From: Nematostella vectensis
Lineage: Eukaryota; Cnidaria; Anthozoa; Actiniaria; Edwardsiidae
DNA length: 64,000 nt
Direction: 5' to 3'
NCBI RefSeq assembly: GCF_932526225.1
Contig: NC_064046.1
Span: forward strand, 13,768,408 to 13,832,407
Shown: positions 1-11,280 of the stretch, piece after piece
How the letters are laid out: each line of letters starts with the position of its first letter
Numbering within the stretch: the stretch's first letter is position 1
Translations under genes and position numbers: made by a program
Notes under the pieces: generated by a model
Seen by the model: only the letters and a program-made list of their open reading frames with translations
Databases searched by the model: none
Told to the model about the DNA's origin: nothing

Positions 1-1180
1 AAACATCACTAGCAATCCCTAGAGGATCTTGACCTACCCAAACACATCAGTAGTGATCCCTAGAGGATCTTGACCTACCCAAACACATCAGTAGCAATCC
101 CTTGAGGATCTTGGCCTACCCAAACACATCACTAGCAATCCCTAGGGGATCTTGGCCTACCCAAACACATCAGTAGCAATCCCTAGAGGACCTTGGCCTA
201 CCCAAACACATCAGTAGCAATCCCTAGAGGATCTTGGCCTACCCAGACACATCACTAGCGATCCCTAGAGGATCTTGACCTACCCAAACACATCACTAGC
301 GATCCCTAGAGGATCTTGGCCTACCCAAACACATCACTAGCGATCCCTAGAGGATCTTGACCTACCCAAACACATCACTAGCGATCCCTAGAGGATCTTG
401 GCCTACCCAAACACATCAGTAGTGATCCCTAGAGGATCTTGGCCTACCCATACACATCAGTAGTGATCCCTTGAGGATCTTGGCCTACCCTAACACATCA
501 GTAGCAATCCCTAGGGGATCTTGGCCTACCCAGACACATCAGTAGCAATCCCTAGAGGATCTTGACCTACCCAAACACATCACTAGCGATCCCTAGAGGA
601 TCTTGGCCTACCCAAACACATCACTAGCGATCCCTAGAGGATCTTGACCTACCCAAACACATCACTAGCGATCCCTAGAGGATCTTGACCTACCCAAACA
701 CATCACTAGCGATCCCTAGAGGATCTTGGCCTACCCAAACACATCAGTAGTGATCCCTAGAGGATCTTGGCCTACCCATACACATCAGTAGTGATCCCTT
801 GAGGATCTTGACCTACCCTAACACATCACTAGCAATCCCTAGAGGATCTTGGCCTACCCAAACACATCACTAGCGATCCCTAGAGGATCTTGACCTACCC
901 AAACACATCACTAGCAATCCCTAGAGGATCTTGACCTACCCAAACACATCAGTAGTGATCCCTAGAGGATCTTGACCTACCCAAACACATCACTAGCAAT
1001 CCCTTGAGGATCTTGGCCTACCCAAACACATCAGTAGCAATCCCTAGAGGATCTTGGCCTACCCAGAACATCAGTAGTGATCCCTAGAGGATCTTGACCT
1101 ACCCAAACACATCAGTAGCAATCCCTTGAGGATCTTGACCTACCCAAACACATCACTAGCAATCCCTAGAGGATCTTGAT
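1..1180. repeat. 41-bp minisatellite containing EXOC2 exon 3 end plus splice donor
   Basis: About 28 head-to-tail copies of a 41-bp unit run off the left edge. Read on the minus strand, each copy carries GATCCTCTAGGG, ATTGCTAGTGATGTG and then TTTGG followed by GTAGGTCAA. The copy nearest exon 3 is the coding end of that exon (residues [10 protein letters not shown]) with its donor at 1143-1142. Each further copy repeats the coding stretch and donor. Variants are mostly single substitutions (CTA to CAA, AGT to ACT, GCT AGC alternatives). Reading past any donor meets an immediate in-frame TAG. Confidence 0.93.
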
Positions 1181-3273
1181 GTATAGGTGGAGAGACAGGG
1201 CGGGTAGAGCCAGATGAAGTAACAAGCTCCTCAGCTTCTGCCTCTTCTATCCATACAGCAGACTCCCGCAGCGGGTCTACATAGGTGATAAAAAGGTGAT
1301 TACGGTGTTAAAAATATGGAGGTTATAAAAAGTGAAGGTGTTAAAAAGGTGAAGGTGATAAAAAGGTGAAGGTGATAAAAAAGTTAAGGTGATAAAAAGA
1401 TGAAGGTGATAAAAAGGTGAGTGTGATAAAAAAGTGAAGGTGATAAAAAAGCGAAGGTTATAAAAAGTGAAGGTGATAAATAGGTGAAGGTTATAAAAAA
1501 ATGAAGGTGATAAAAAGATGAAGGTGATAAAAAGGTGAGGGTGATAAAAAAAGTGAAGGTTATAAAAAGTGAAGGTGATAAAAAAGTGAAGGTTATAAAA
1601 AAGTGAAGGTTATAAAAAAGTGAAGGTTATAAAAAAGTGAAGGTTATAAAAAAGTGAAGGTGATAAAAAGGTGAAGGTTATAAAAAGTGAAGGTTATAAA
1701 AAGTGAAGGTGATAAAAAAGTGAAGGTTATAAAAAAGTGAAGGTGATAAAAAGTGAAGGTGATAAAAAGTTGAAGGTTATAAAAAGTTGAAGGTTATAAA
1801 AAGGTGAAGGTGATAAAAAGTTGAAGGTTATAAAAAAGTGAAGGTTATAAAAAAGTGAAGGTGATAAAAAGTTGAAGGTTATAAAAAGTTGAAGGTTATA
1901 AAAAGGTGAAGGTTATAAAAAGGTGAAGGTGATAAAAAGATGAACAGGTGATAGAAAGATAAAGGATCTACAAAGATACAGTAATAGGAAACTTGCCTAT
2001 ATACTGTAAATGCCTATTGCCTATACAGTATGCCTTGCAATGCCTATTAGAACTGCTAGGATAAGATTGAAAGAAGGGGTTAGGCTTATTTTGTTGTGTT
2101 TATTTTGGCTTGTTAATGTTTCGCTCAAAAAGTCAAGTGATCAGTAGGTGCAAGTCCAGACAAGTACAGGGTTGTCCCTAAGGACAACTTGCCATCGCTA
2201 AAAACAAGATAAAGATCCCAGTGGAAATATATGAGTCCAAAACAACCTAAGATATAAAAGGGGGATATGTGTTATACTGTAAAGATACTTAATGTTTCTC
2301 ACAAAGCAGACAAATAATTAAACATATCAGGCAGACTAAAGAGCCATACAAGCATAATATTGAAATAAAATACCTACTGTAACAGCTCCAATAAACCCTG
2401 AGGTGTTATTGTTTTTCTTTTTTTGACCCTACTTGTTATTTGCCCTACAAAAGGCTCTAAATAGTGTACTGTATATTCTTATATTTTCCTATTCTTAATT
2501 AATGTAACCCTACATTATGCTTGCCTTTATATAAACAATCACTTTTAGAAGGGGGCGAGGATGGGGGCAGAGCTTCTGCATTTTATAATTACCTGCCAAA
2601 ACTGCAAGACTTTTGAACTGGATTGTGCAAGAACCAACTCCTCCTGACCTGGTCATTACAATGATATCTCCTTTTCCTGGTTTTGAAGGGCCAGTCCTAG
2701 CAATTATCTTACTGGGAGATTTGTAGTCTGCTGAAAGTAGGCAATTCGCTCCACAGATAGTCAAGCCTGTACAGCAACAGATTAAAAAAATTATGAAACA
2801 TGAAAAAAAGACCTTTGGTTGATGATGGCTTTACAAAAACAACAACATATATATATACATAAGTTATTAAGTCCTGTTAAACTATTTGTAGTAAAATATA
2901 TGTATTACATAGGTATTTATATGTATTATAGAGGTACTTTATAGTGAAAACAGCTATTTAAGACTAGTGAAAGCTAAACGACTAACTTATAAAGTATAAG
3001 TAAATGTAAGGTCAGAAGCTTTAGGCTAAATTGTTCAGATTACAAATTGAAAAAGGGAGAAAGTACATGCTTTACTCGTGAAGTACTTAAGTACATTAAT
3101 GTATAGCTAGAGGACGAAGGAATCGTACATAAAACAGTATTCACAACAAATAAGCTTGGCTCACCAATGACATCTTTCGCGTTTATCCCAAGATTTTCTC
3201 CTCTTATAATAACTCTCTCGCCCGGTGGACCCTCAGCAGGAGAAATTCCTGTGACGGATGGCGCCGGACGCAT
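1144..3273 (-). CDS. EXOC2: Exocyst complex component 2 (Sec5), first three coding exons, partial
   Basis: Sec5 is a subunit of the exocyst, which tethers secretory vesicles to the plasma membrane; in mammals it is also an effector of Ral GTPases. Exons on the minus strand are 3273-3165, 2766-2593 and 1276-1144. Phases agree across both introns (109, 174 and 133 nt). The first two exons encode the N-terminal IPT/TIG Ral-binding domain, with [25 protein letters not shown] and GDIIV.T.SGG as in animal Sec5. Exon 3 encodes ESAVWIEE and DPLGI, which align with the human segment after the IPT domain. The start is the ATG at 3273, at the same place as in the human protein. The remaining roughly 800 residues lie beyond the left edge. 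Exon 3 is flanked on both sides by tandem repeats, and the choice of donor at its end is ambiguous because the donor is repeated. Identification is by recognition of the family, not by a search. Confidence 0.9.
1283..1945. repeat. ~17-bp minisatellite in EXOC2 intron 2, abutting the exon 3 acceptor
   Basis: Nearly 40 copies of a unit close to GGTGATAAAAAGGTGAA, with many GGTTATAAAAAAGTGAA variants. On the coding (minus) strand the unit is pyrimidine-rich (CTTCACCTTTTTATCAC), and the array ends a few bases before the exon 3 acceptor (CTATGTAG at 1284-1277). It therefore supplies the pyrimidine tract of that acceptor. Confidence 0.9.
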
Positions 3274-3621
3274 TCTTATTGATATGCTACTACCCTAGCT
3301 CTAACTGTTATCCTTCATAAAGTCACCATCTTGTGTTTTAGTGTCACAGAGCAGCCATCTTGTTTGGGGTGTTGCTCTGATCTGGAAACTGGGACCGAGC
3401 ATAGACCACAGGGGCCCCGCGTCGACAAGTATTTTTTGCTTACTGGCGGTGATGGAGAGCCCCCGTTGCTTAATGGGACGGGGGATTCCCGGAATTAGAT
3501 CTCGCAAATCTGGCAAAAGAAAATCAAATTTTCGCTATTTACACCTCAAAAAAACCCCTAAAAATGCACTAATTAGCTCTTAAGAAATGGGTTAGAAGCT
3601 GCTGAGTGTTCCAGTTGTATC
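3274..3621. promoter_or_regulatory. Shared upstream region of two divergent genes (EXOC2 and the DED gene)
   Basis: Only 348 bp separate the EXOC2 start codon (minus strand) from the start codon of the DED gene (plus strand), so both 5' UTRs and core promoters must lie here or overlap. There is no TATA box at a convincing distance. No gene is seen inside. A bidirectional promoter is an inference from the spacing. Confidence 0.45.
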
Positions 3622-6600
3622 ATGGCGTCGGGATTTAGCGAAGAGGGAGATAATTTTCGCCAACAACTCTTGGAAATCGACAATGGGCTTGGCAAAGAGG
3701 AACTTGAAAAGCTTATTTTCCTGTGCGAAAATTGCACGCCTGGTTTATCATCCTTAAACATCACAAGTGGACTTGGGCTGTTCAGAGAACTGCAGAATTG
3801 CAACAAGATAGGCCCAGGGAATGTACGGTTCCTCAAATGGCAGTTGTACGCGATCAAAAGGAACGACTTGGCATCGAAACTGGCCGATAAAAGTGAGTAT
3901 TTTGAAAATTGTTCAACAAGCCATTGTTCAGTACTTTAAAAAAATGCAATATAGAAGAGCAGTTTTATTGTTATTGTTATATTTGAATAAAAAACGGTAA
4001 CCATCAATAACCATCGGCAAGAGAAATCTGGTACTTTAAATGTAACGCTTTGATTTTCCCGATTCGTATGCTTCGTTTTGGTGAATCCTCCTTTTGATGA
4101 CTACAGTATGGAATCAATATTGGGCCGGGGCCTTATATTTCGGCTTGATTGGGCCATAAGCTGTTCCATTAATCCATTAGCCTAATTTAAAAAAAAATCT
4201 ATAAGTGACTGTAAGGTCACTTTTAGGTAATCGTTTCAAATGGGTCGACCATTATACAGGCGCATAACTCTAAACCTAACCCTAACCCTAACAGTAATCC
4301 TGGTTTTGGCAGTTGTTATATAGTATTTTCAAGCATTCAAGGGTTTGCTGAGGGTCAGTGCATATTCATAGACATCGTTTTAAAATGTATGATGGTTTAT
4401 GATCTTTCAATGAGAAATGACCTATTGTTTACAGTTCCTGAATATTCCCTGAAAACAGATTACTGCTAGCAGCAGCGACCATCAATCTTTTGTGGGTTTA
4501 CACAATAATATTGTTGCGTCTTTCCTGATTCAACAGTTCGGATCAAATCACGAGATTTAACTAATGAAACAAGACACAAATTTACTAAAAACAAGATGGC
4601 GTCGCTGCTCGCTCCCCTGTGTACTCACGCGCCCGTGAAGGCAAAAAAAGTTTTATTTTGTTGAAGGTGGTACATGGAACACCTTGCTCTACAAAAAAAT
4701 ACCTGGTATCCAAACCGGTGCCACTGGTCTATGTCCAATATAGCTGCCTACTAACTGTCTTTGAGCAGGAGAAGGAAAAATGGTACTTATAGATGGCAAG
4801 CCTGTGGTTGGTCCTTGGTCCAGGAGTTTTCAAGAAAATAAAAAAAAAATCCAATATTAATATCATATGTCATATACAAAAGATATGTACAAATTATAGA
4901 CAATATAATTTGAATAAAAACTCCCCCTTTTCATCCTTGGGGACTGCAGTAACTGGAGCTCTGGAGAAAAATCCAACATTGTTATCATAGTTTAAAAGAG
5001 AGAAGTACTGAATGATTATAAAAAGAATATAATTTGAAAAAAACTCCCCTTTTTCATCCTTGGGAACTGCAAAGTTTACCTTGGGGACGAAATATCCGTT
5101 CAAAGCGGTTACTGCTTTACCGTATTCTTCCGCGGTGCCCGTTTCCTGCAAAGTTTCGAAGATTTCTTGCACATCCGGTCCAGCAAAGTGCAACAAGAGA
5201 GCCCTCCGACGCTGCTTCGTCGCATTTGACGCATCGGTATCAATAATGAGGCCTTTTCCATCTGCGTAGAGCTCGAAGGAGTTCAGCCAGCGTGTCCATC
5301 GTGTACCAAGGGTGGACGGGTCGGAAAAACAGTCGAATTTTGGCAACTTATTCGCTGATTCCGCCATAATAATCTCGCTATATCCTCGTCGCCAGTGTTG
5401 CGTCTTTCCTGATTCAACAGTTCGGATCAAACCACGAGATTTAACTCAATGAAACAAGACACAAATTTACTAAAAACAAGATGGCATCGCTGCTCGCTCC
5501 CCTGTGTACTCACGCGCCCATGTCTGGTGTGCGCTCGGCGCCAGGTCCACACGGCCAACTAGGCCACAGGCCTTTACAAACATAACAAATATGCATATTT
5601 TATCCAGTCACAATCTAGATAATTTTTTTCTAATAATGTAATGTAACAAACATTTGTTATTTTTTAACAGAAGAAACATTCAAAGATTCAAGTGTTCAAA
5701 TAAATCAGAGGTAAGTCCAAAATTGCAATCTAAAGAAGGCTTCACTATGTACATTTGAATACTGAGCCTTCATCTTAATGTACTTCATATCCTTGTTCCC
5801 CTTTGTTATTATTTTATTTGTCCTTTTCTTATTCATCAGCATGGCATTTTAGGGTATACCTTCTGAACAACTCTAAATGCCATTATATTACAAAAGGAAG
5901 CTGTTAGAATTATTTCATTTGCTGCATCCAATAAAGATACTACTGTTTTTCATTTATAAATTCAATAGAAATCGGTTACATCCCCTCTTTCAGTTAAGTG
6001 ATTACCCTCTATAATTATTGTTTGTTATTATTATTTAAGTGATCAACAAGTCAACTCCCCTATACAAGAAACAACACCTCAAAAGGTAAAGGTTGGTCTG
6101 TTTGTTTTCATTTTTATGTCTTGCATTGCCACTATTAATATACACCTCCATTATTATAAATACAGGCACTGTATGTTTATTTATATGTTTTATGAATGTC
6201 ATCATAATAACAGATTTCATGGGATGTCCCCCAAATAATTCCAGAGCCTTACCCTTTTTTACTTCTTTATGGGGGCGTTTGTGGAAGACTTGCCTACCAC
6301 CAAAAATTTAGAAAGTTCTACCCAACCCTCTCTTTAACTTTCCAGTTCTAGAAAATTATGAGAAACTTCATTTTTACTGCCAAGCATCATTTACCATTGA
6401 GTGGATATCACAGTATAAAAAAGAGTATAGCCTGACCTTCCCTATACGTCTAAGAATGGGCACATCCTCATTACCATAATTTACAACTCCCTCCCTTGCT
6501 GGACATTTAGGGGTTAGGGTTAGAGAGAGGTCATAATTGCTTTTTTTCAATCCTTTTTTCTTTTCTGTACAACTGTTATGTTACCAATTGATTTTAACGG

Positions 6601-9600
6601 TATCATCGAAACTGTAAAAATATTCTATTCTGTTTTTAGATTCTCGATGAGGACATTATCGATGAGCTTTTATCCCAAGGTTGGTAGATGAACAGTACTG
6701 ATCATTAGGATGTACGTGGCATTGTATTGTCACATAGTCCTTTTTTTGCTGTTTCTTAGTACTTGACTCGATTAGTATTTACAATACAATTACATCGCAA
6801 GGGAAGTCATCCCGGCCAACAAAGACACTTCGAAAATTACTCCCTTGCTTGTGAATCCTATTTGTTATCTTTTTTTTAATCCACAGAGTCTCCGCCGATG
6901 CGTATTTTATTGCTGAGTGACAAGTGGCAAGCATGGGGGGAAAGTATCCCTGTCATCAACCGAGAAATGAGCTGTGCGCTCGCACAAACTGGTCACCAAG
7001 TCGCCTGTCTTGTTTTGAAAGCGACCGCAGTGGAAATAGAGGAAGCAAGATCCCATAACGTCAACCTTTTTACATGTGATGATGACAACAACATCTACAA
7101 GGGCAAGATTCAGTCAATGTATCACCACGAGACGTTTCCATTTGAGCCGGATTTGGTCGTAGGCCATGGTACACTCACAGGGCCACTAGCAGACCATTTT
7201 GCGAGCAGATTCTCGTGTCCTCGGGTGCATGTGTTCCACTGCGTCCCAGACGAAGGAGAGACGTTTGACGATCAGAGTATGGAGGAATGTGACGAGGTTA
7301 CCCTTGCAAAAAGCGCAGACTTTACGGCCGCCATTGGTGTTTATTTGAAAGATAAATGGAACAGCGTACTCAATAAAGAGGTGTTTGAAATTATCCCAGG
7401 CCTACCCTCCTATGCTACCGCGAGGAACTCTATCGCCTCTCCGCAGTGCCGTTGTTTTGTAGCCACAAATCCTAACGCCCCAGATTCAAGTGGCCTTGAT
7501 ATAGCTGTATGGGCCCTCAACAATTGTAGAAGGTCCAAGCTTAAGTACAAAGCAACCCTGATTGTCCGAAACACGAACCCCAGCAGAACAGGAGAAGTAG
7601 AGAAGAAGGTACTGAAGATTCTGGAACAACACGACAAGGAGGGCGTCGAACTTAACTTCAAGAAGGCGTCTGACAGCAGGCAAGAGCTCGTAGACATCCA
7701 AGGGTCTACTATGTTTCTTTTGCCAGCACGACGCAGCCCATTTGGGGTGGCAGCATTAGATGCAATTGCAACAGGTATACCCGTGTTGATAAGCTCACAA
7801 AGTGGCTTAGCGTATTTGATCCGTCAATACTTTGACGAGAAGTATCACAGCTGCATCTTGGACGTCAAAGGTACAGAAGATCAGGAAAAAGCAGAGGATG
7901 CTGACAGCTGGGCAAGAGCTGTCAGCGATTTGTTTGAAGATCGGGAACACGCTTTCCTCTTTGCATCAGATTTCAAGAGCCAGTGGGAAAAAGCATTTTC
8001 TTGGAAAAGTACTATGGAGGTTTTTATGGCGAAACTATCCAAATCTGTAGAACGGCGACCGGTCTCCCCAACAAGCTTCAATAAAACCGCCGTGCCACGG
8101 ATATCTGAGGAGGACAAGCAGTTGGTCGAAGAGATGTGCCTTTTTGACAAACGTCAAAAGTTTATTCTTTTTCTTTCTCCTGAGAACACCAAGGAGATGC
8201 AAGAAGCAGTTTACTTGGCTCAAGTTCGTTGGGCAGCTGTATTTGATTTTGACGTTAATACTGAGGAGACGGGTTTCCTAGCAGCGTGTGAAAGATATCT
8301 CGAGACGATGGGAAAGCCAGCTTGCCGAATGTTACCAAAGGAAGGAGAGCCCATCAGCATTCCCAATGGAACTCCATGGATCCTTGTAGAGGGGAACTCA
8401 GCAATTCAAGCGAATCCCAAGAGCAAAATTAACTGCTGGATCTCCAAGTTTTTTGAGCAATTGATGAAAAAGCACAGCCAAACAATCACCTTTGTCCTCG
8501 TATGGAGAAGTGACCCTAAAATGAAGAATCTCTGCAAGAAAGTGCGGGACATCTTTTGCATTGCCAGCGCATGTGAGGCCTTTAAGGACTCCAAGGTATT
8601 CATCCTGTCGACGTCCCCGGAAACAGACGGCCGCATTGATGACATTGCCGATGACTGGAAAACAGAAATCAAGCACACGACAGTTGAAGGCTTTTGCGGG
8701 GCTATTTTCAACGATGCCATATCGAAACCCAACAATCTTCAAGATCCAGACTTTTCCCTTCCCACAGATGAAGGCATGAAAGTGCTGCCAACATGGCTAC
8801 GTTGGGTGGATTCGGAGATGGCCGTCCTTTACAGCTCTATAGGCATTTCTCCAGAGATGGGAAAGGACGATGCAAATCATTTCTACCGTGGTGGTAGGAT
8901 ATCATGGTACGCAATCGAGATGAATTATGCTGTCGAGAGAGAGTCATGGGAGAGGCTAAAAACGGAGATTAAAGAGAAGGTGAAATACTCTGGCGCGTCA
9001 AGACTGGTGTTTTCTCACCAAAGGGGAACTGGGGGTACTACATCTTCTAGGAAGATACTCTATGACCTTCGAAACGATTTCCCGTGTGTGTGCCTTAAAG
9101 CGATTAACACGCATACGCGGGAAGCAATAACCCAGCTTTGGAGATTCTGCCGCCGCCCCGTCATCGTCCTAGTAGACGTCAAGCAATCACCGGGAGAAGA
9201 GTATGAGATTGACATGCTGTTTGATAGCCTGTCAGATGAGAGAGTTTCCTGCCTGATCATTCAAGTGGCACATCGATACACCTCTCTGCGTGGGAAAGTA
9301 GAATTCCAGGAACCAAAAGTAAAGCCAGGAAACAAGCACACTGTGGCTGACACGTTGACCAGCCTGGAGGCTGATTGTTTTGTGGAAGTGTATAGCACTC
9401 AAAACAAAGAGAGGGCAGGCAATCTACGACATCATCGTCAAGAAAAGAAAGAGCTGCAGATTCCCTTCTACTACGCCCTGGTGGCATTTGAGCAGAGATT
9501 CGAGGGTCTTCGGCCTTTTGTCGCCGACTGTCTCGCTGGCCTTACCAAGAAACAGGAATCGGTTCTGGTGTTCATGGCAATGGCCCATTACTATGCACAG

Positions 9601-11280
9601 ACCACTCTACCGGGGCCGCAATTCGCAAGAGCTTTAGGCATTTCAAAGCGTGCATGCCACAATCTTGAAGACTTTTTACCAGAGAAAATTCTTGATTTAC
9701 TTATTGAAGAGGACGGATCTTGGTATTGTCGGCATAACCTAATCAGCAAAGAGATTTTGCGACAGCTGCTGAGTAGACCCTATGGCATCAACGAAGAAAA
9801 CTGGAAAAATAAGCTTGCAGAAAAAGCTATCGATTTTGTCAAGCATATGGATGAGAAGACCTGTAGTGAGATGCTTATCATCCGAGATGATGATCATGCG
9901 AAGAACTTTTTCTCGGCGCTTGTGATGGATATCCCTGTCGACGAAGACGTCGTTAAAGTTTTTGAGGAGACAATCGCAGTTTTCCCAACAAACCCGTACT
10001 TCAAAGTACACCTTGGTCGGTATTACAGCAAAACAATGAAAAATGGTTTCAAAGATGCTATCAAATACACCAACGAAGGCATCCAGTGCGCAGCAGATTA
10101 CAGAAGTCATGTCAGAAGTCGATTTACGCAAATGAAAGGGATGGTATACAAGCGTCATGTCCAGAATTTAATTTATGACCCTTCTTCCAAACTTGCAGAC
10201 ATAATCAGCTATGCAGAGAAAGGCATCGCCTCCTTTAAACGCGCTGTTAGTATTTGCCAAGAGCTATGCGAAGAGAACTACATCCCCCTTGTTGCAATGA
10301 TGTGCCAAATCTTCAAGCATGTTGACAAGACGCAAGGAGGACTAGCCGAGTATCTGAGGTCATCATCAAGCCAAGAAAGTAAGTTTTTGTTGGACAGTCT
10401 GCTTGAAACTGCTGATGACCTCGAAATGGTGTCAGAAAGTGATCAGTACCCGCACTGGCGCCGACAACTCTACTCTTTCCAGATGGGAAAACACAAAGGA
10501 AAGTCATGTGAGCTGCTCAAGCTTTTCAAGGACTTTAAAGAATCTGGAAAGGCTAGTATTCCATCTGTTAACCGAGAAATCGTGCGAGTTTGGGTAGACC
10601 TTTGTTCGGAGAAGGGTGTACCCCTTGAAAGAGAAGCGGAGGAAATGATCCGCTTGCTAGATGAATCCTTGAAGCATCGTAGTCGAATTGACTCCACCAT
10701 GCGACTGTGGATGAAGATTGCGCCCCATGTGCCGGTTGAGATCCACGTTGCAGAGGCAAAGGTTGGCGTATGGTGCTCGAATGACAAGTCAGTCTGGTCC
10801 TGCTTTTACTCCTACATCTTTTCTTGCATGAGAATTCTAGATGGGGGTAAGCACTATTATGACGAAGCAATGAGGAACAGCCACGAAGACCTGCTTGTTG
10901 CAGTGAGAAACATGCGACGCTACGACGTTGGCCGCATCAGACAACCGGACCGCCCCATCCTCTTTCTTGGCGATGGAAAGGGAATGAAGAAGCTTGTCAC
11001 TCTAGATGCCCAGTCCTGGGACGTACGAAAGAGCCGCTCAATTGACATGAAGTACCTCGACAAGCTGCATCGCTACGAGGGTGTCATCAACAAAACTGAC
11101 AAAACAAGTAAAAATGTAGGGGAGATATTAATGTCTTGTGATCTTGCTGTCTCATTCCGGCCTGATCTTTGCGAGCCACCATTGGTCGGAGAATCAAACT
11201 TGTATAAAAAAGTACACTTCTACATGGCGTTTAACTTTTTTGGCACGGAGGCCTACAACGTCAGGTTAATTGCTCAGTGA
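3622..11280 (+). CDS. DED - glycosyltransferase-4-like - SAMD9-like STAND NTPase, 1,596 aa
   Basis: Exons 3622-3892, 5671-5710, 6040-6085, 6640-6679 and 6887-11280 join in consistent phase to one frame of 1,596 codons plus stop. Residues 1-88 are a death-effector domain: LLEIDNGL, EELEKLIFLC and the RxDL-type KRNDLASKL. Residues 89-136 are a short linker from three small exons. From about 137 to 520 is a GT-B/GT4-like domain starting RILLLSDKW, with SPFGVAALDAIATGIPVL near 416-434. From about 530 to 790 is a Rossmann-like region. FYRGGRISW (798) opens a SAMD9-type NTPase with a P-loop RGTGGTTS (about 845-852) and Walker B VIVLVD (about 891-896). Then come a winged-helix-like segment, TPR-like helices (1140-1270) and a C-terminal domain with FLGDGKGM (about 1492), as in SAMD9/SAMD9L. 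Those vertebrate proteins are cytosolic antiviral growth and translation inhibitors. Role here is inferred: innate immunity or cell death. Confidence 0.82.
4512..5587 (-). mobile_element. Internally deleted Ty3-like LTR retrotransposon with gag fragment
   Basis: The element lies in intron 1 of the DED gene in opposite orientation. The 5' LTR (5587-5396, about 192 bp) starts TGTTATG and ends CGCAACA, and is followed by CTGGCGACGAGG, typical of the primer-binding/leader region of Ty3-type elements. The last 123 bp of the LTR recur at 4634-4512 with two or three differences, as a truncated 3' LTR. A 5-bp target-site duplication aatat flanks it (4507-4511 and 5588-5592). The interior keeps only part of gag, so reverse transcriptase, RNase H and integrase are missing. 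About 250 bp between 4635 and 4890 has no recognisable coding content. Confidence 0.85.
5061..5367 (-). pseudogene. gag: gag N-terminal fragment of the LTR element
   Basis: The reading frame starts MAESANKLPKF and continues WTRWLNSFELYADGKG, RRALLLHFAGPDVQEIF and ALNGYFVPKVN. This is the usual N-terminal pattern of Ty3-like gag in invertebrates (short WxxW start, LLH.AG.DVQEIF, then L..YF.PK.N). The family normally continues for several hundred residues to a zinc knuckle; here homology stops after about 102 residues. A short sequence encoding VPKDEKGEF is then duplicated near 5070-5040 and 4945-4915. Not functional as a capsid gene. Confidence 0.75.

Noticed and set aside
4268..4295. Telomere repeat (CCTAACCCTAACCCTAAC)
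   Set aside because: Only about three units; too short to be more than a chance or repair-added interstitial patch.
8398..8742. Open frames on the minus strand inside the large SAMD9-like exon
   Set aside because: Shadows of a clearly coding plus-strand frame.
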